Notes: generated from the letters alone by a model not told the origin. DNA of 8,816 nucleotides from Coleofasciculus sp. S288 (GCA_020216575.1 JAIUYC010000097.1:1-8816); one strand, 5' to 3'; shown: positions 1 through 6,186, numbered from the stretch's first letter. Numbers and translations: made by a program.

Positions 1-199
1 ACAAGAAATCTTACCCACTGATGAAGCTTTAGTAAATTCTCTCGCCTTCAACAGGGGATGCAAAATTGCTGGTAATTGGTTGTTGGTTCGTTCCTTCTCC
101 GATTCTCAATTACCAATTACCAATTACCGAATTAAACAAAAACCCGGTGTTGTAAGCAGGGCATTTGGCGGCGAACTTGTTGGAGGCGAACGGGGTTAA
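1..199 (+). CDS. Possible 3' end of an unidentified gene (partial, doubtful)
   Basis: One forward frame (codons starting at base 2) is open from the window edge to a TAA at 197-199. It reads QEILPTDEALVNSLAFNRG and onward, and the first 30 or so codons look protein-like. After that the frame runs through heptamer repeats (107-127) and then antisense to the last 68 bases of the amidase gene, so the true gene, if any, may once have ended earlier. I do not recognise the family. No start codon can be assigned because the gene would begin outside the window. It would converge with the amidase gene. It could equally be a chance open frame of 66 codons. Confidence 0.2.
   Translation, partial: QEILPTDEALVNSLAFNRGCKIAGNWLLVRSFSDSQLPITNYRIKQKPGVVSRAFGGELVGGERG
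71..127. repeat. Heptamer short tandem repeats (STRR-like)
   Basis: CAATTAC is repeated three times head to tail at 107-113, 114-120 and 121-127. Just upstream, TTGGTTG and TTGGTTC form another heptad pair (76-89). GGTAATTGGT at 71-80 is the exact reverse complement of ACCAATTACC at 112-121, so the stretch can fold back on itself. Heptanucleotide tandem repeats of this kind are known from multicellular cyanobacteria as STRR sequences. The hairpin lies directly after the leftward amidase stop codon and might help end its transcript, but there is no clear T-run. Confidence 0.75.
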
Positions 200-944
200 T
201 TTCAGCGATCGCAACTCCCGGTGTTTCCCCAGCATCAGCTAAGATAACGCCCCAAGGGTCAATAATCATGGCATGACCGTGGGTTTGGCGCATGGCATAG
301 TGAATTCCTGTTTGTGCAGGAGCTATAACATAGCAGGTGTTTTCAATTGCTCTAGCTTGGAGGAGGACTTGCCAGTGGTCTTTGCCGGTATAGGCGGTGA
401 AGGCAGCAGGGACAAATAATATATCAGCACCCTTATATGCCAAGTGTCGGTAAAGTTCCGGAAAGCGAATGTCATAGCACACAGACAGTCCCAACGTACC
501 TAGCTGTTCTGATGAGTAGACAGGAGGCAGTTGGATACCGGGCTTCACCGTGCTAGATTCTCGGTAAGTGATACCATCGGGCAAGTTGACATCAAATAAA
601 TGGACTTTCTCGTAACGGGCGAGTTCATTACCGCTAGGACCAATGAGTAGGGCAGTGTTGAAAACTTTGTCACTGCTTACAGGTACAGGGAAGCCGCCTC
701 CTAAGATCGTGACCTGAAAGCGCTGAGCCATCGTTTTGAGGAATTTTTCGCTTTTGTGGGCGATTGCTTCAGCCTGAGCAAGCTTATCTTCCTCTGTACC
801 CAGGAACGAGAAGTTTTCGGGTAAGCCCACGAGTTCTGCTCCCTGGCGTACAGCAAGTTCTATAAGTTCTTCTGCCTCAACCAGATTTTTTTCCAGGTCA
901 GGCAAGCTTGTCATTTGTATAGCAGCAGCAAGATAGGACTTCAT
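132..944 (-). CDS. Carbon-nitrogen hydrolase (nitrilase superfamily, Nit1/Nit2-like amidase)
   Basis: A 270-aa cytoplasmic hydrolase of the carbon-nitrogen hydrolase family; no signal peptide is seen. The Glu-Lys-Cys triad is visible: E43 in GLPENFSFLG, K113 in RYEKVHLFDV and C156 in LGLSVCYDIRFPELYR. The closing MPCLQHR motif resembles Nit1/Nit2-type members, which hydrolyse omega-amides such as deaminated glutathione or alpha-ketoglutaramate. That substrate is inferred from the family, not shown here. Length is normal for the family. The reading frame extends upstream to a TTG at 980, but I chose the ATG at 944. The homologous part begins with MKSYLAAAIQMTS, and a -10-like box (980-985) overlaps the TTG. 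No strong Shine-Dalgarno sequence precedes either start. The gene stands alone, with no co-directional neighbour in view. Confidence 0.9.
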   Translation of the reverse strand: MKSYLAAAIQMTSLPDLEKNLVEAEELIELAVRQGAELVGLPENFSFLGTEEDKLAQAEAIAHKSEKFLKTMAQRFQVTILGGGFPVPVSSDKVFNTALLIGPSGNELARYEKVHLFDVNLPDGITYRESSTVKPGIQLPPVYSSEQLGTLGLSVCYDIRFPELYRHLAYKGADILFVPAAFTAYTGKDHWQVLLQARAIENTCYVIAPAQTGIHYAMRQTHGHAMIIDPWGVILADAGETPGVAIAEINPVRLQQVRRQMPCLQHRVFV

Positions 945-979
945 CGCGGGACAAACAATTCTAGAGCTGAGTTTTGGCA

Positions 980-1002
980 ACTATAACAGGCAAAGCAGTC
1001 AA
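980..1002 (-). promoter_or_regulatory. Candidate promoter of the amidase gene
   Basis: On the minus strand TATAGT (980-985) is a good -10 box. TTGACT (997-1002) resembles a -35 box, but the spacer is only 11 bases, too short for a standard sigma-70 pair, so this may be a -10-only promoter. A start of transcription near 973 would give a leader of about 28 bases before the ATG at 944 and would exclude the TTG at 980 as the start codon. Confidence 0.3.
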
Positions 1003-1394
1003 CAACGAAGCAACTGCTCAAGAAAAAACGATACGTCTATCGGAAGAGTGACTTTTCGGAAACGTTTTAGCGGCTTGCAAAAGAGCTAAGGCTTCCAACA
1101 GAGTCAACACGAACAACGAGTACCGACTAAGCATTGGGAAGATAACCCTTCGGGAAGTCCTCAGCAGCAGGAGCGAAGCCTGGTGTGAAGAGTTGCCCAT
1201 ACTATACTTCTATCAACTAGGCAGTATCAGCGTTTGCACGGTTTGGGCTTTTATTTATTTTCACAAAATATTTTTATACTACCTCCGGTAGATAATTGGC
1301 TACTACCCTTCATGTAAACTTCACAGATACTGACCAAAAATTTTAAAATTTTTTTATCTCAGGATGGTGAAAATAATGTAAAGAAATATGATGA
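1003..1394. other. Intergenic stretch without a convincing gene
   Basis: I see no supported gene here. A leftward 60-codon ORF with ATG at 1200 (MGNSSHQASLLLL...) has no Shine-Dalgarno sequence and an oddly Leu- and Ser-rich, low-complexity product, so I do not call it. From 1240 on the DNA becomes AT-rich. It includes a 16-base perfect palindrome AAAATTTTAAAATTTT at 1337-1352, which may be bent or easily melted DNA in front of the next transcription unit. A small hairpin, CTACC/GGTAG, lies at 1279-1291. Confidence 0.5.
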
Positions 1395-1577
1395 GTGCGC
1401 CTGCTTTCTTATAAATCAGGCAACGTGGAACAAAACTTAATCGGGTTCGTCCGTACTAGGAGTACTCCTGTTCTAGCCTCTGCTCCCCCTCAAGGAAACG
1501 AGGGAAGCGGAACCTCATTTACTTCAGGTGAAGTTCATAGAATTGATGGCTTAACTCATCCCAAGCAGAATAGCTAA
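1395..1577 (+). CDS. Doubtful small ORF (60 aa), or part of a structured RNA
   Basis: A GTG-started frame encodes a 60-aa, Ser/Gly/Pro-containing, soluble-looking peptide that ends in HRIDGLTHPKQNS. I do not recognise it. There is no membrane segment, signal peptide or known motif, and only a weak A-rich sequence precedes the GTG. In favour of a real gene is the 8-bp stem-loop that overlaps the TAA stop (1576-1615). Against it, the same DNA is dense in short inverted repeats: GCCTG/CAGGC at 1399-1421, the palindrome AGGAGTACTCCT at 1458-1469, CCCTC/GAGGG at 1487-1504 and ACTTC/GAAGT at 1521-1534. That pattern suits a non-coding RNA at least as well. Confidence 0.25.
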   Translation: MRLLSYKSGNVEQNLIGFVRTRSTPVLASAPPQGNEGSGTSFTSGEVHRIDGLTHPKQNS

Positions 1578-1615
1578 CACCGATAAACTTCAGTTGACAC
1601 CTCAAGGTCGGTGTT
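1576..1615 (+). terminator. Stem-loop after the 1395-1577 ORF
   Basis: AACACCGA (1576-1583) pairs perfectly with TCGGTGTT (1608-1615) around a 24-base loop, and TTT closes the right arm. The position at the stop codon of the preceding ORF fits a terminator. The T-run is short and the loop long, so it may instead be a structural element of a longer transcript running into the 79-aa gene. Confidence 0.35.
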
Positions 1616-1637
1616 TAAGGCTTCACTGAATTAACAA

Positions 1638-1690
1638 AAACCTGATTGAGTCAACTCGATAGTTGAGTATCGGACTCAGTGCTGAGGTTT
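1638..1690 (+). promoter_or_regulatory. Candidate structured leader of the 79-aa gene
   Basis: A nested fold can be drawn. AAACCT (1638-1643) pairs with AGGTTT (1685-1690), TGAGTC (1647-1652) with GACTCA (1673-1678), and AACT (1653-1656) with AGTT (1661-1664). An alternative hairpin, TCAACT-CGAT-AGTTGA (1651-1666), competes with the middle stem. AGGTTT occurs twice in a row (1685-1696), offering two possible partners for the left arm. It sits about 60 bases before the start codon at 1752. Competing stems are what a switching leader would show, but no known riboswitch class is recognised and the fold is inferred by eye. Confidence 0.3.
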
Positions 1691-1751
1691 AGGTTTGACC
1701 CCAAAGAAGTAGAGTAGGGCTTTCATCTACCAATGAGTGAGGAAACACGTA

Positions 1752-1991
1752 ATGAGTCTAATCCGTGAAATTGTCCAGCAGACCTTAGCAACTGGTTATC
1801 TTACGATGGAAGCAGAAGAACAACTGCGCCAGCTTTTATCGAAGAAGTACGACTGGGAAGACTTTAAGGCTTTCATTCGGTTGCAACAAGAGGCGATGGA
1901 AGGTCGGGTCAAGCAAGAATCTCGCGAGTTACGACAATCCACAAGAATGGCTTGTAGTAGTTTCAAAAAAGGGGTAGCGATCGCGTCTTAA
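1752..1991 (+). CDS. Small conserved cyanobacterial protein of unknown function
   Basis: A 79-aa soluble protein beginning MSLIREIVQQTLATGYLTME. I recognise residues 1-59 as a small hypothetical protein common in cyanobacteria, but no function is known to me. It is predicted to be largely helical and charged (about 1-36 and 37-62), without membrane segments or cysteine motifs apart from one late Cys. The ATG at 1752 is preferred over the in-frame GTG at 1737 because GAGG (1739-1742) lies nine bases before it. Residues 63-79 look like an added tail, and its last codons run through a HIP1 octamer (1977-1984), so the ancestral stop may have been earlier. The structured stretch 1395-1690 lies just upstream. 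Confidence 0.75.
   Translation: MSLIREIVQQTLATGYLTMEAEEQLRQLLSKKYDWEDFKAFIRLQQEAMEGRVKQESRELRQSTRMACSSFKKGVAIAS
1977..1984. repeat. HIP1 octamer GCGATCGC
   Basis: This palindrome is strongly over-represented in many cyanobacterial genomes. Other exact copies are at 205-212, 2980-2987, 4788-4795, 6077-6084 and 7754-7761. This one forms the last codons of the 79-aa gene. Confidence 0.9.
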
Positions 1992-2284
1992 AATTGCTAT
2001 GACGAGTCAGCGAATCCTGTTTCTTTACTTCTTCGGAGCTGCTGACCCTTTCATCGCATCGCTGCCACTAGCTCATCTGGAGGCACTTCCCTAAGGCTAG
2101 TACTGTTGTTCGGGAGGTGCGAACACTGGCAAAAAGCTAGAAACTTCTTCTCTCAGCTGAAACACTCTAGCAACAGTTCAGCCATCGCCCCTGATTTGAA
2201 ACTTTCGCCCTCTTCTTCGTTGATTCACTCCAACTGCGTTCAAACAAAACCTGTCCGCAAGCGCTACACAGCGGCAGATAGAAG
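1992..2284. other. Intergenic stretch without a convincing gene
   Basis: A loose inverted repeat, GTCAGC (2006-2011) with GCTGAC (2041-2046), could act at the end of the 79-aa gene transcript but lacks a T-run. A TTG-started frame of 69 codons from 2106 has no Shine-Dalgarno sequence, and its tail is read from the repeat element at 2285, so I do not call it. Nothing else is supported here. Confidence 0.5.
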
Positions 2285-2348
2285 CCCCCTCCCTTTGGCA
2301 ATGGGAGGGAGATAGTTTCCTGCCTTACCAAGAGGGGATTAAGGGGGG
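2285..2348. repeat. Palindromic C/G-run repeat, degenerate copy
   Basis: CCCTCCC (2287-2293) pairs with GGGAGGG (2303-2309) around a nine-base loop, and the outer CCCCCT (2285-2290) matches AGGGGG (2342-2347). The right part, with GGGGATTAAGGGGGGT (2334-2349), resembles a dispersed intergenic repeat common in filamentous cyanobacteria. The copy is degenerate. It is the first of three unrelated repeats lying side by side. Confidence 0.6.
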
Positions 2349-2379
2349 TAATTCCGATTCATGCAAGAAGTGTACTCAA

Positions 2380-2465
2380 GACTTACGCACAGACGCTACA
2401 TCTGGTAGGGACACGATACCAAAGTCCCTATAAATGGTGGTTTAGAGACTTTCTTTGCGTAAGTC
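2380..2465. mobile_element. 86-bp MITE-like element, copy A
   Basis: Ten-base perfect terminal inverted repeats, GACTTACGCA (2380-2389) and TGCGTAAGTC (2456-2465), enclose a central hairpin TAGGGAC/GTCCCTA (2406-2412 with 2424-2430). The arms next to the ends (CAGACGCTACA on the left, ATGGTGGTTTA on the right) recur in copy B at 8730-8815, which also spans 86 bp, while the centres differ. It has no coding capacity, so it would move only with a transposase supplied from elsewhere. TGTACT occurs on both sides (2371-2376 and 2467-2472), possibly a target-site duplication if the element is taken as 2377-2466. Confidence 0.75.
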
Positions 2466-2474
2466 CTGTACTGA

Positions 2475-2582
2475 TATAGCAACCGCCAAGGCGGTTAGGA
2501 CATATATAAATTTAGTAGAGACGTTCCACCGGAACGTCTTTACCAAAGTTCGTTTGTCCTAAGGGATGTGTCCGTTGCTATA
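2475..2582. repeat. 108-bp nested palindromic element
   Basis: The outer ends TATAGCAAC (2475-2483) and GTTGCTATA (2574-2582) are exact reverse complements. Inside are a second inverted pair, TTAGGACA (2495-2502) with TGTCCTAA (2555-2562), and two hairpins: AACCGCC/GGCGGTT (2481-2496) and AGACGTTCC/GGAACGTCT (2519-2539, loop ACC). All nine pairs of the last stem are perfect. The sequence is unrelated to the 86-bp element nine bases to its left. It looks like a non-coding mobile or dispersed cyanobacterial repeat; no second copy is in this window. Confidence 0.7.
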
Positions 2583-2592
2583 AAAGCTGAGG

Positions 2593-2615
2593 ATAGGGCA
2601 TGGGGAATAGGGCAT
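2593..2615. repeat. 14-bp period direct repeat
   Basis: ATAGGGCAT occurs at 2593-2601 and again at 2607-2615, a period of 14 bases, which is two heptads. It fits the heptamer-based repeats at 107, 7553 and 7616. It lies downstream of the leftward LCP gene stop codon. Confidence 0.55.
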
Positions 2616-2652
2616 AAGAAAAAACAAGTTACGTTTATTTATGCCCATCTAC

Positions 2653-4065
2653 TTAGAAACTGAAAAACCGCTTTTCAGAAGACTCCTGTTTTTGCAGCCA
2701 GTCTTGACCTAGCTGAATTGTGACATCGGAGTTGAGACTGCCAGTACTCTCAACGCGCACGTCCCCAAATCCTAACTCGTCGCGGAGGTCGGAGGCACTG
2801 CTGTCATCTCCCTGTTGGGCAACGATGCGAGTAACCCGCAACGGTTCTCTCCAGGATTCGCTAACAAAAACATTGCGATAGCCTGCTTCTCGGAGCGTGC
2901 TGACTAAAGATTGAACGGCTTCTGGCTCACCCGTGCTATCTTGAATCGCTACGCGCAGGTAAGTTGGATCGGTCTTAATGCGATCGCCAAAACCTTGGTC
3001 AAAGTACTGTGCCATCATCTGCTGGATACGCTGGCGATTCGGCAACCAGTAACTCACCTCATGCTGTCCGGTACCGCTAAAACTACCAGGCACCATCAGC
3101 ATTTGCATGTCCGAGCGCTTAGTTTGAACGCCAAAACCCACCAGAGCAACCAGCTCTTCTACGGTCAAGTTTGTGTCAATATGAGACTGAATCACCGAGA
3201 GAATTTTTGGCAGTCGTCCTAGAGTGGCGGGATTCAGCGCCTGCTCCATCAAAGCTCTCATCAGCATTTGCTGCCGCTGCACCCGACCCACATCGCCATA
3301 CTTGTCATAGCGAAACCGCAAAAACTGCATGGCTTGTTCGCCATTTAAGTGCTGTTTGCCTTCTTTCAGGTCAATGTAGAGGTGTTGGGAGTCATCTTTG
3401 TACTTCATGTCCTTAGGAACGTAAACCGTGACGCCTCCCAAAGCATCAACAAGCTTTTCGACTCCCTGAACATTCACCCGGACGTAACGGTCAATGCCAA
3501 CCCCTTCTAGGAGGTCACTCGTTGCCTTCGCTGACAGTGCCGGTCCCCCGTAATAATTGGCAGCATTGATTTTGGTGAGTCCCTGACCCTCGACATACGT
3601 TTGGGTATCGCGAGGAATAGAGAGAACTGCTACTTTTTTATTCTCTGCGTCAAACCGCAGCAGGAGCATTGTATCGGAGTGACCCTCAAAGGAGTTCACC
3701 AGCGCGTGGTATCCGAGGTCTTCCTCCGGTTCTTGATCCAGGTCAGACGTTAGAACCTTAGTTCCTAAAACTAAGACATTAACGGGTCGAGTCAGCTCTG
3801 GCAGTCGCATTGTTGTGCGGGAGATGCTTCCACCTTTCCTAAACATAGCGTCCTCAGCCGGACTGAGTTTGCTTTGTAGTAAGGGCGTTGTGGAAAGCGA
3901 TACCGCAAGCAGAGCCCCTGCTGTCGCCGACAGCATTGCCACACCGGTAAAGCCCAACCAAAGCCAAAGCCAACGTCCCTGCTTCACTTTGATAGACTTT
4001 CTCGGGGCGGAGTGAGTAGTTTTCTGCCCTGGGTGGTAATTTTCATAAGGTTTTCGAGCTGACAC
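2653..4065 (-). CDS. LytR-CpsA-Psr (LCP) family protein with C-terminal LytR_C domain
   Basis: A 470-aa membrane-anchored enzyme of the LCP family, which transfers polyprenyl-linked glycopolymers to peptidoglycan outside the plasma membrane. Order of parts: a basic cytoplasmic N-terminus (1-31), one transmembrane helix (about 32-57), a linker, the LCP domain (about 94-300) and a LytR_C domain (about 367-455). LCP hallmarks are NVLVLGTK (96-103), SDTMLLLRFD with D131, the LSIPRDTQT motif with R152 and D153, KINAAN (165-170), IDRYVRVN (191-198) and LNGEQAMQFLRFRYD with R250 and R252. These arginines and aspartates bind the pyrophosphate lipid and metal in characterised members. The start is GTG, supported by GAGGAA five bases upstream. 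It is paralogous to the gene at 4928-6028. The polymer attached is unknown; sheath, capsule or teichoic-like glycan are possible. Confidence 0.9.
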   Translation of the reverse strand: MSARKPYENYHPGQKTTHSAPRKSIKVKQGRWLWLWLGFTGVAMLSATAGALLAVSLSTTPLLQSKLSPAEDAMFRKGGSISRTTMRLPELTRPVNVLVLGTKVLTSDLDQEPEEDLGYHALVNSFEGHSDTMLLLRFDAENKKVAVLSIPRDTQTYVEGQGLTKINAANYYGGPALSAKATSDLLEGVGIDRYVRVNVQGVEKLVDALGGVTVYVPKDMKYKDDSQHLYIDLKEGKQHLNGEQAMQFLRFRYDKYGDVGRVQRQQMLMRALMEQALNPATLGRLPKILSVIQSHIDTNLTVEELVALVGFGVQTKRSDMQMLMVPGSFSGTGQHEVSYWLPNRQRIQQMMAQYFDQGFGDRIKTDPTYLRVAIQDSTGEPEAVQSLVSTLREAGYRNVFVSESWREPLRVTRIVAQQGDDSSASDLRDELGFGDVRVESTGSLNSDVTIQLGQDWLQKQESSEKRFFSF

Positions 4066-4070
4066 TTAAC

Positions 4071-4076
4071 TTCCTC
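4071..4076 (-). promoter_or_regulatory. Shine-Dalgarno sequence deciding the GTG start of the LCP gene
   Basis: On the minus strand GAGGAA stands five bases before the GTG at 4065. It is the clearest ribosome binding site in the cluster and fixes the non-ATG start. Upstream, CACCGAT is repeated at 4116-4122 and 4124-4130, which might be a regulatory pair. Confidence 0.65.
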
Positions 4077-4304
4077 ACACACATGCAATAAGGATGGAAA
4101 TCTCTGAAGATAACTCACCGATGCACCGATCGTTAACCCCGAATCTAGAATTAAGTCTTTAACTAGAACACTCATAGCAGTTTTTCTGCCAGTTAGTCAC
4201 TAAACCAGGGAAATTCTGGAAAAAATTCGAGCTAACTGTGAACTTTAGACAAACAACCAGTGCCTTACTTCCTGGTAAGACGACAGAAATGATTGAATTG
4301 TCAA

Positions 4305-4679
4305 CTAGGATAAGTGCTTGCGCACAGTTCCCTCAGCAATCTGGCTAATCCCGGACAGACGGAGCGAGCGTCGCTGCAACAGACGCACCATCAACCCAAG
4401 ACTCACTAAAAAATAACCAGAGGTGAGCAAACTATTTAGAAATAATAGGCGTATTGTCCAGAACTCCGAAAGCGACCCCCCAGCTGATAATAAAATGTAG
4501 CCGAGCAACCAACCAAACGCCAAGGTGACTGACAAGCGACATGCAGCTTGCTGTTCCCGATCGCCCTGGCGGCGGTACAGCGTCCACAGTGCTGGGAAAA
4601 AGCCCAGGATGGGAATGAGGTAGACAAATAGCTGCAAGCGCTTCAGTTCTCGATTTTCTAAAGGGTCAGGCGTTTTCAT
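4305..4679 (-). CDS. Three-helix membrane protein of unknown function in the LCP cluster
   Basis: A 124-aa integral membrane protein starting MKTPDPLENRELKRLQ. Three hydrophobic helices are visible, at about 15-35 (LFVYLIPILGFFPALWTLY), 48-66 and 78-101. A basic loop between the first two contains the conserved-looking YRRQGDREQQA. The C-terminus (102-124) is hydrophilic and basic. I recall similar small cyanobacterial hypothetical proteins with the same opening, but no function is known to me. The frame also has an upstream ATG at 4715, adding MTSTSLFKFLLA. I prefer 4679 because the family-like sequence begins there and the upstream ATG is buried in hairpins; neither start has a good Shine-Dalgarno sequence. 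Its place between two LCP genes suggests an envelope role, perhaps as an accessory to LCP ligation. That is inference. Confidence 0.8.
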   Translation of the reverse strand: MKTPDPLENRELKRLQLFVYLIPILGFFPALWTLYRRQGDREQQAACRLSVTLAFGWLLGYILLSAGGSLSEFWTIRLLFLNSLLTSGYFLVSLGLMVRLLQRRSLRLSGISQIAEGTVRKHLS

Positions 4680-4704
4680 AGCAAGTAGGAATTTAAAAAG
4701 GGAC

Positions 4705-4724
4705 GTTGAAGTCATTCAACTTCA
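4705..4724 (-). promoter_or_regulatory. Two competing hairpins over an alternative start codon
   Basis: GTTGAA (4705-4710) pairs with TTCAAC (4715-4720). TGAAGT (4707-4712) pairs with ACTTCA (4719-4724). The two stems exclude each other, and both involve the ATG at 4713-4715. They could hide that start, mark an operator, or be chance. Confidence 0.3.
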
Positions 4725-4927
4725 GCCTGTAGATCCATTGTATTAATTAGGTACTCGTACCCCCTAACGGCCAACCCCTCTCCAGATGCGATCGCCCTGC
4801 TTCTAGCCCCTCCTAAACTGTAATAAGCTGCCACCGTCCGCGTGCAAGGTCAGGGGCAAGGTTGTCGCTATAGACTTATGGAGCTTATCTTATCCGCCGA
4901 GAAGACCTCATGTGGAGCGTAGCTGAA

Positions 4928-6028
4928 CTAGGGGTAGTTCACGAGAAAAGAAGCCTTTTCAGAGCGTTGAGTAAAATACTGGGTCACAACTTCCTGGATG
5001 CGGTTCTCATTCGGTATCCAGTAACTTGTTTCTCTCCTTCCGTTGCTATTAGGCTCTCCAGGGAGTGTGAGAGTGCGTACTTTTTGACGGTCAGTATTGA
5101 TCGCAAAGATACTCAGCGCTATCAACTCATCTCCATCTAAATTGCTATCAATGTGTGATGAGATTACCTGAAGAATTTGGGGCAATCTTACTAGCGTGAG
5201 GAGATTGAGTTTCTGTTGGAGCAACGCTTGCATCACCATGTGTTGGCGTTCGATTCGACCAATATCCCCTTGCTCGTCATTGCGAAAGCGCAGCAATTGC
5301 AACGTCTGTTCTCCATTCAAGTGCTGTCTGCCTGCTTTGAGGTCAATATATAGATGCTGAGCCTCATCTGTATACTTCATGTCTTTAGGGATGTCAACTG
5401 TCACGCCTCCCAATACATCCACCAGTTTTTCCACACCTTTAACGTTCACCCGAACATAGCGATCGATGGGGAGGTTGAACAGTAACTGACTAACTGCTAA
5501 TGTGCTTACGGCAGGACCCCCCAAAACATTGGTTGCATTAATCTTGATTACGCCAGAGGTAGACGTTACGACACGGGTATCACGGGGAATTGAGAGGATA
5601 GTCAGTTCTTCAGTTTGGGGGTCGAACCGCACTAAAAGCAGGACATCGGATAGGCCTTTAAAGGAGTTAACCTGCGCGAGATAACCTAAATTTTCAGTTG
5701 ATTTGGGTGGATTTTGTACATCAGATGTCAGTACGCTCATCCCCATAACCAGAATATTGACGGGTCGGGAAAGCCTTGGCAATAGCAAGCCACGACCAGT
5801 GAAGCTGCCACTTGGAGCAAATATTGCTGCCTCTTCTGGAGTTAAAGCTCGTTTGAGCAAAGGTGTTGGTGCTGACGAAATAGCCAAGAACGCACCGAGT
5901 GTTGCCGACAACAGCATCGCGCACAGTATGCCTAATCCCGGTCCCAACCAGCGTTTCCAACGAGTGCGAGACTTTAGTAAATAGTTCACTTGAAGTCCAT
6001 AAGTCCTACTTCTACTTGCATTGAACAC
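4928..6028 (-). CDS. LytR-CpsA-Psr (LCP) family protein, short form without LytR_C
   Basis: A 366-aa paralogue of the 2653-4065 protein, with the same envelope role expected of the LCP family. Parts: a basic N-terminus (1-27), a transmembrane helix (about 28-51), a linker, and the LCP domain (about 88-297). Then comes a stretch ending YFTQRSEKASFLVNYP at the point where the paralogue continues into its LytR_C domain. Key residues match: D128 in LSDVLLLVRFD, R149 and D150 in SIPRDTR, K162 in KINATN, R247 and R249 in LLRFRND. All expected LCP residues are present, so it should be active. The start is GTG with only a weak AGAG upstream; no ATG is available before the membrane helix. It is the first gene of the leftward cluster, 248 bp before the three-helix protein. 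A 158-bp divergent region separates it from the acetyltransferase gene. Confidence 0.88.
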   Translation of the reverse strand: MFNASRSRTYGLQVNYLLKSRTRWKRWLGPGLGILCAMLLSATLGAFLAISSAPTPLLKRALTPEEAAIFAPSGSFTGRGLLLPRLSRPVNILVMGMSVLTSDVQNPPKSTENLGYLAQVNSFKGLSDVLLLVRFDPQTEELTILSIPRDTRVVTSTSGVIKINATNVLGGPAVSTLAVSQLLFNLPIDRYVRVNVKGVEKLVDVLGGVTVDIPKDMKYTDEAQHLYIDLKAGRQHLNGEQTLQLLRFRNDEQGDIGRIERQHMVMQALLQQKLNLLTLVRLPQILQVISSHIDSNLDGDELIALSIFAINTDRQKVRTLTLPGEPNSNGRRETSYWIPNENRIQEVVTQYFTQRSEKASFLVNYP

Positions 6029-6186
6029 TTTACTCTAGCTTTTTGTCAGTCACCAACTGCTCATCCTAAGTTAGGTGCGATCGCTAAACTCTTCGCTCGT
6101 TTCCCCTAAACTACAAGGAAGTGTGAAATGCATCCGTTACCGTCCTAACCACTCCATGATTTAAGCGCTGATATCGATTAATCAAA

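Noticed and set aside
1018..1200. Leftward 60-codon ORF (MGNSSHQASLLLL...)
   Set aside because: No Shine-Dalgarno sequence, low-complexity Leu/Ser-rich product and no recognisable family; more likely chance.
2106..2315. Rightward 69-codon ORF
   Set aside because: TTG start without ribosome binding site, and its C-terminal end is read from a palindromic repeat.
2911..4015. Rightward ORFs of 66-103 codons opposite the long LCP gene
   Set aside because: They lie antisense within a gene with full domain support and have no family features.
3984..4175. Leftward 63-codon ORF overlapping the start of the long LCP gene
   Set aside because: Out of frame with the LCP gene, no Shine-Dalgarno sequence, and it overlaps a well-supported GTG start; a leader peptide is conceivable but unsupported.
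4436..4627. Second leftward frame inside the three-helix membrane gene
   Set aside because: Shadow frame; the other frame has coherent hydrophobic helices.
4716..4927. Remnant of a LytR_C domain after the short LCP gene
   Set aside because: I read the minus-strand frames past the stop codon and saw no LytR_C-like sequence.
5502..5984. ORFs in other frames over the N-terminal half of the short LCP gene
   Set aside because: Shadows of a gene with clear LCP motifs.
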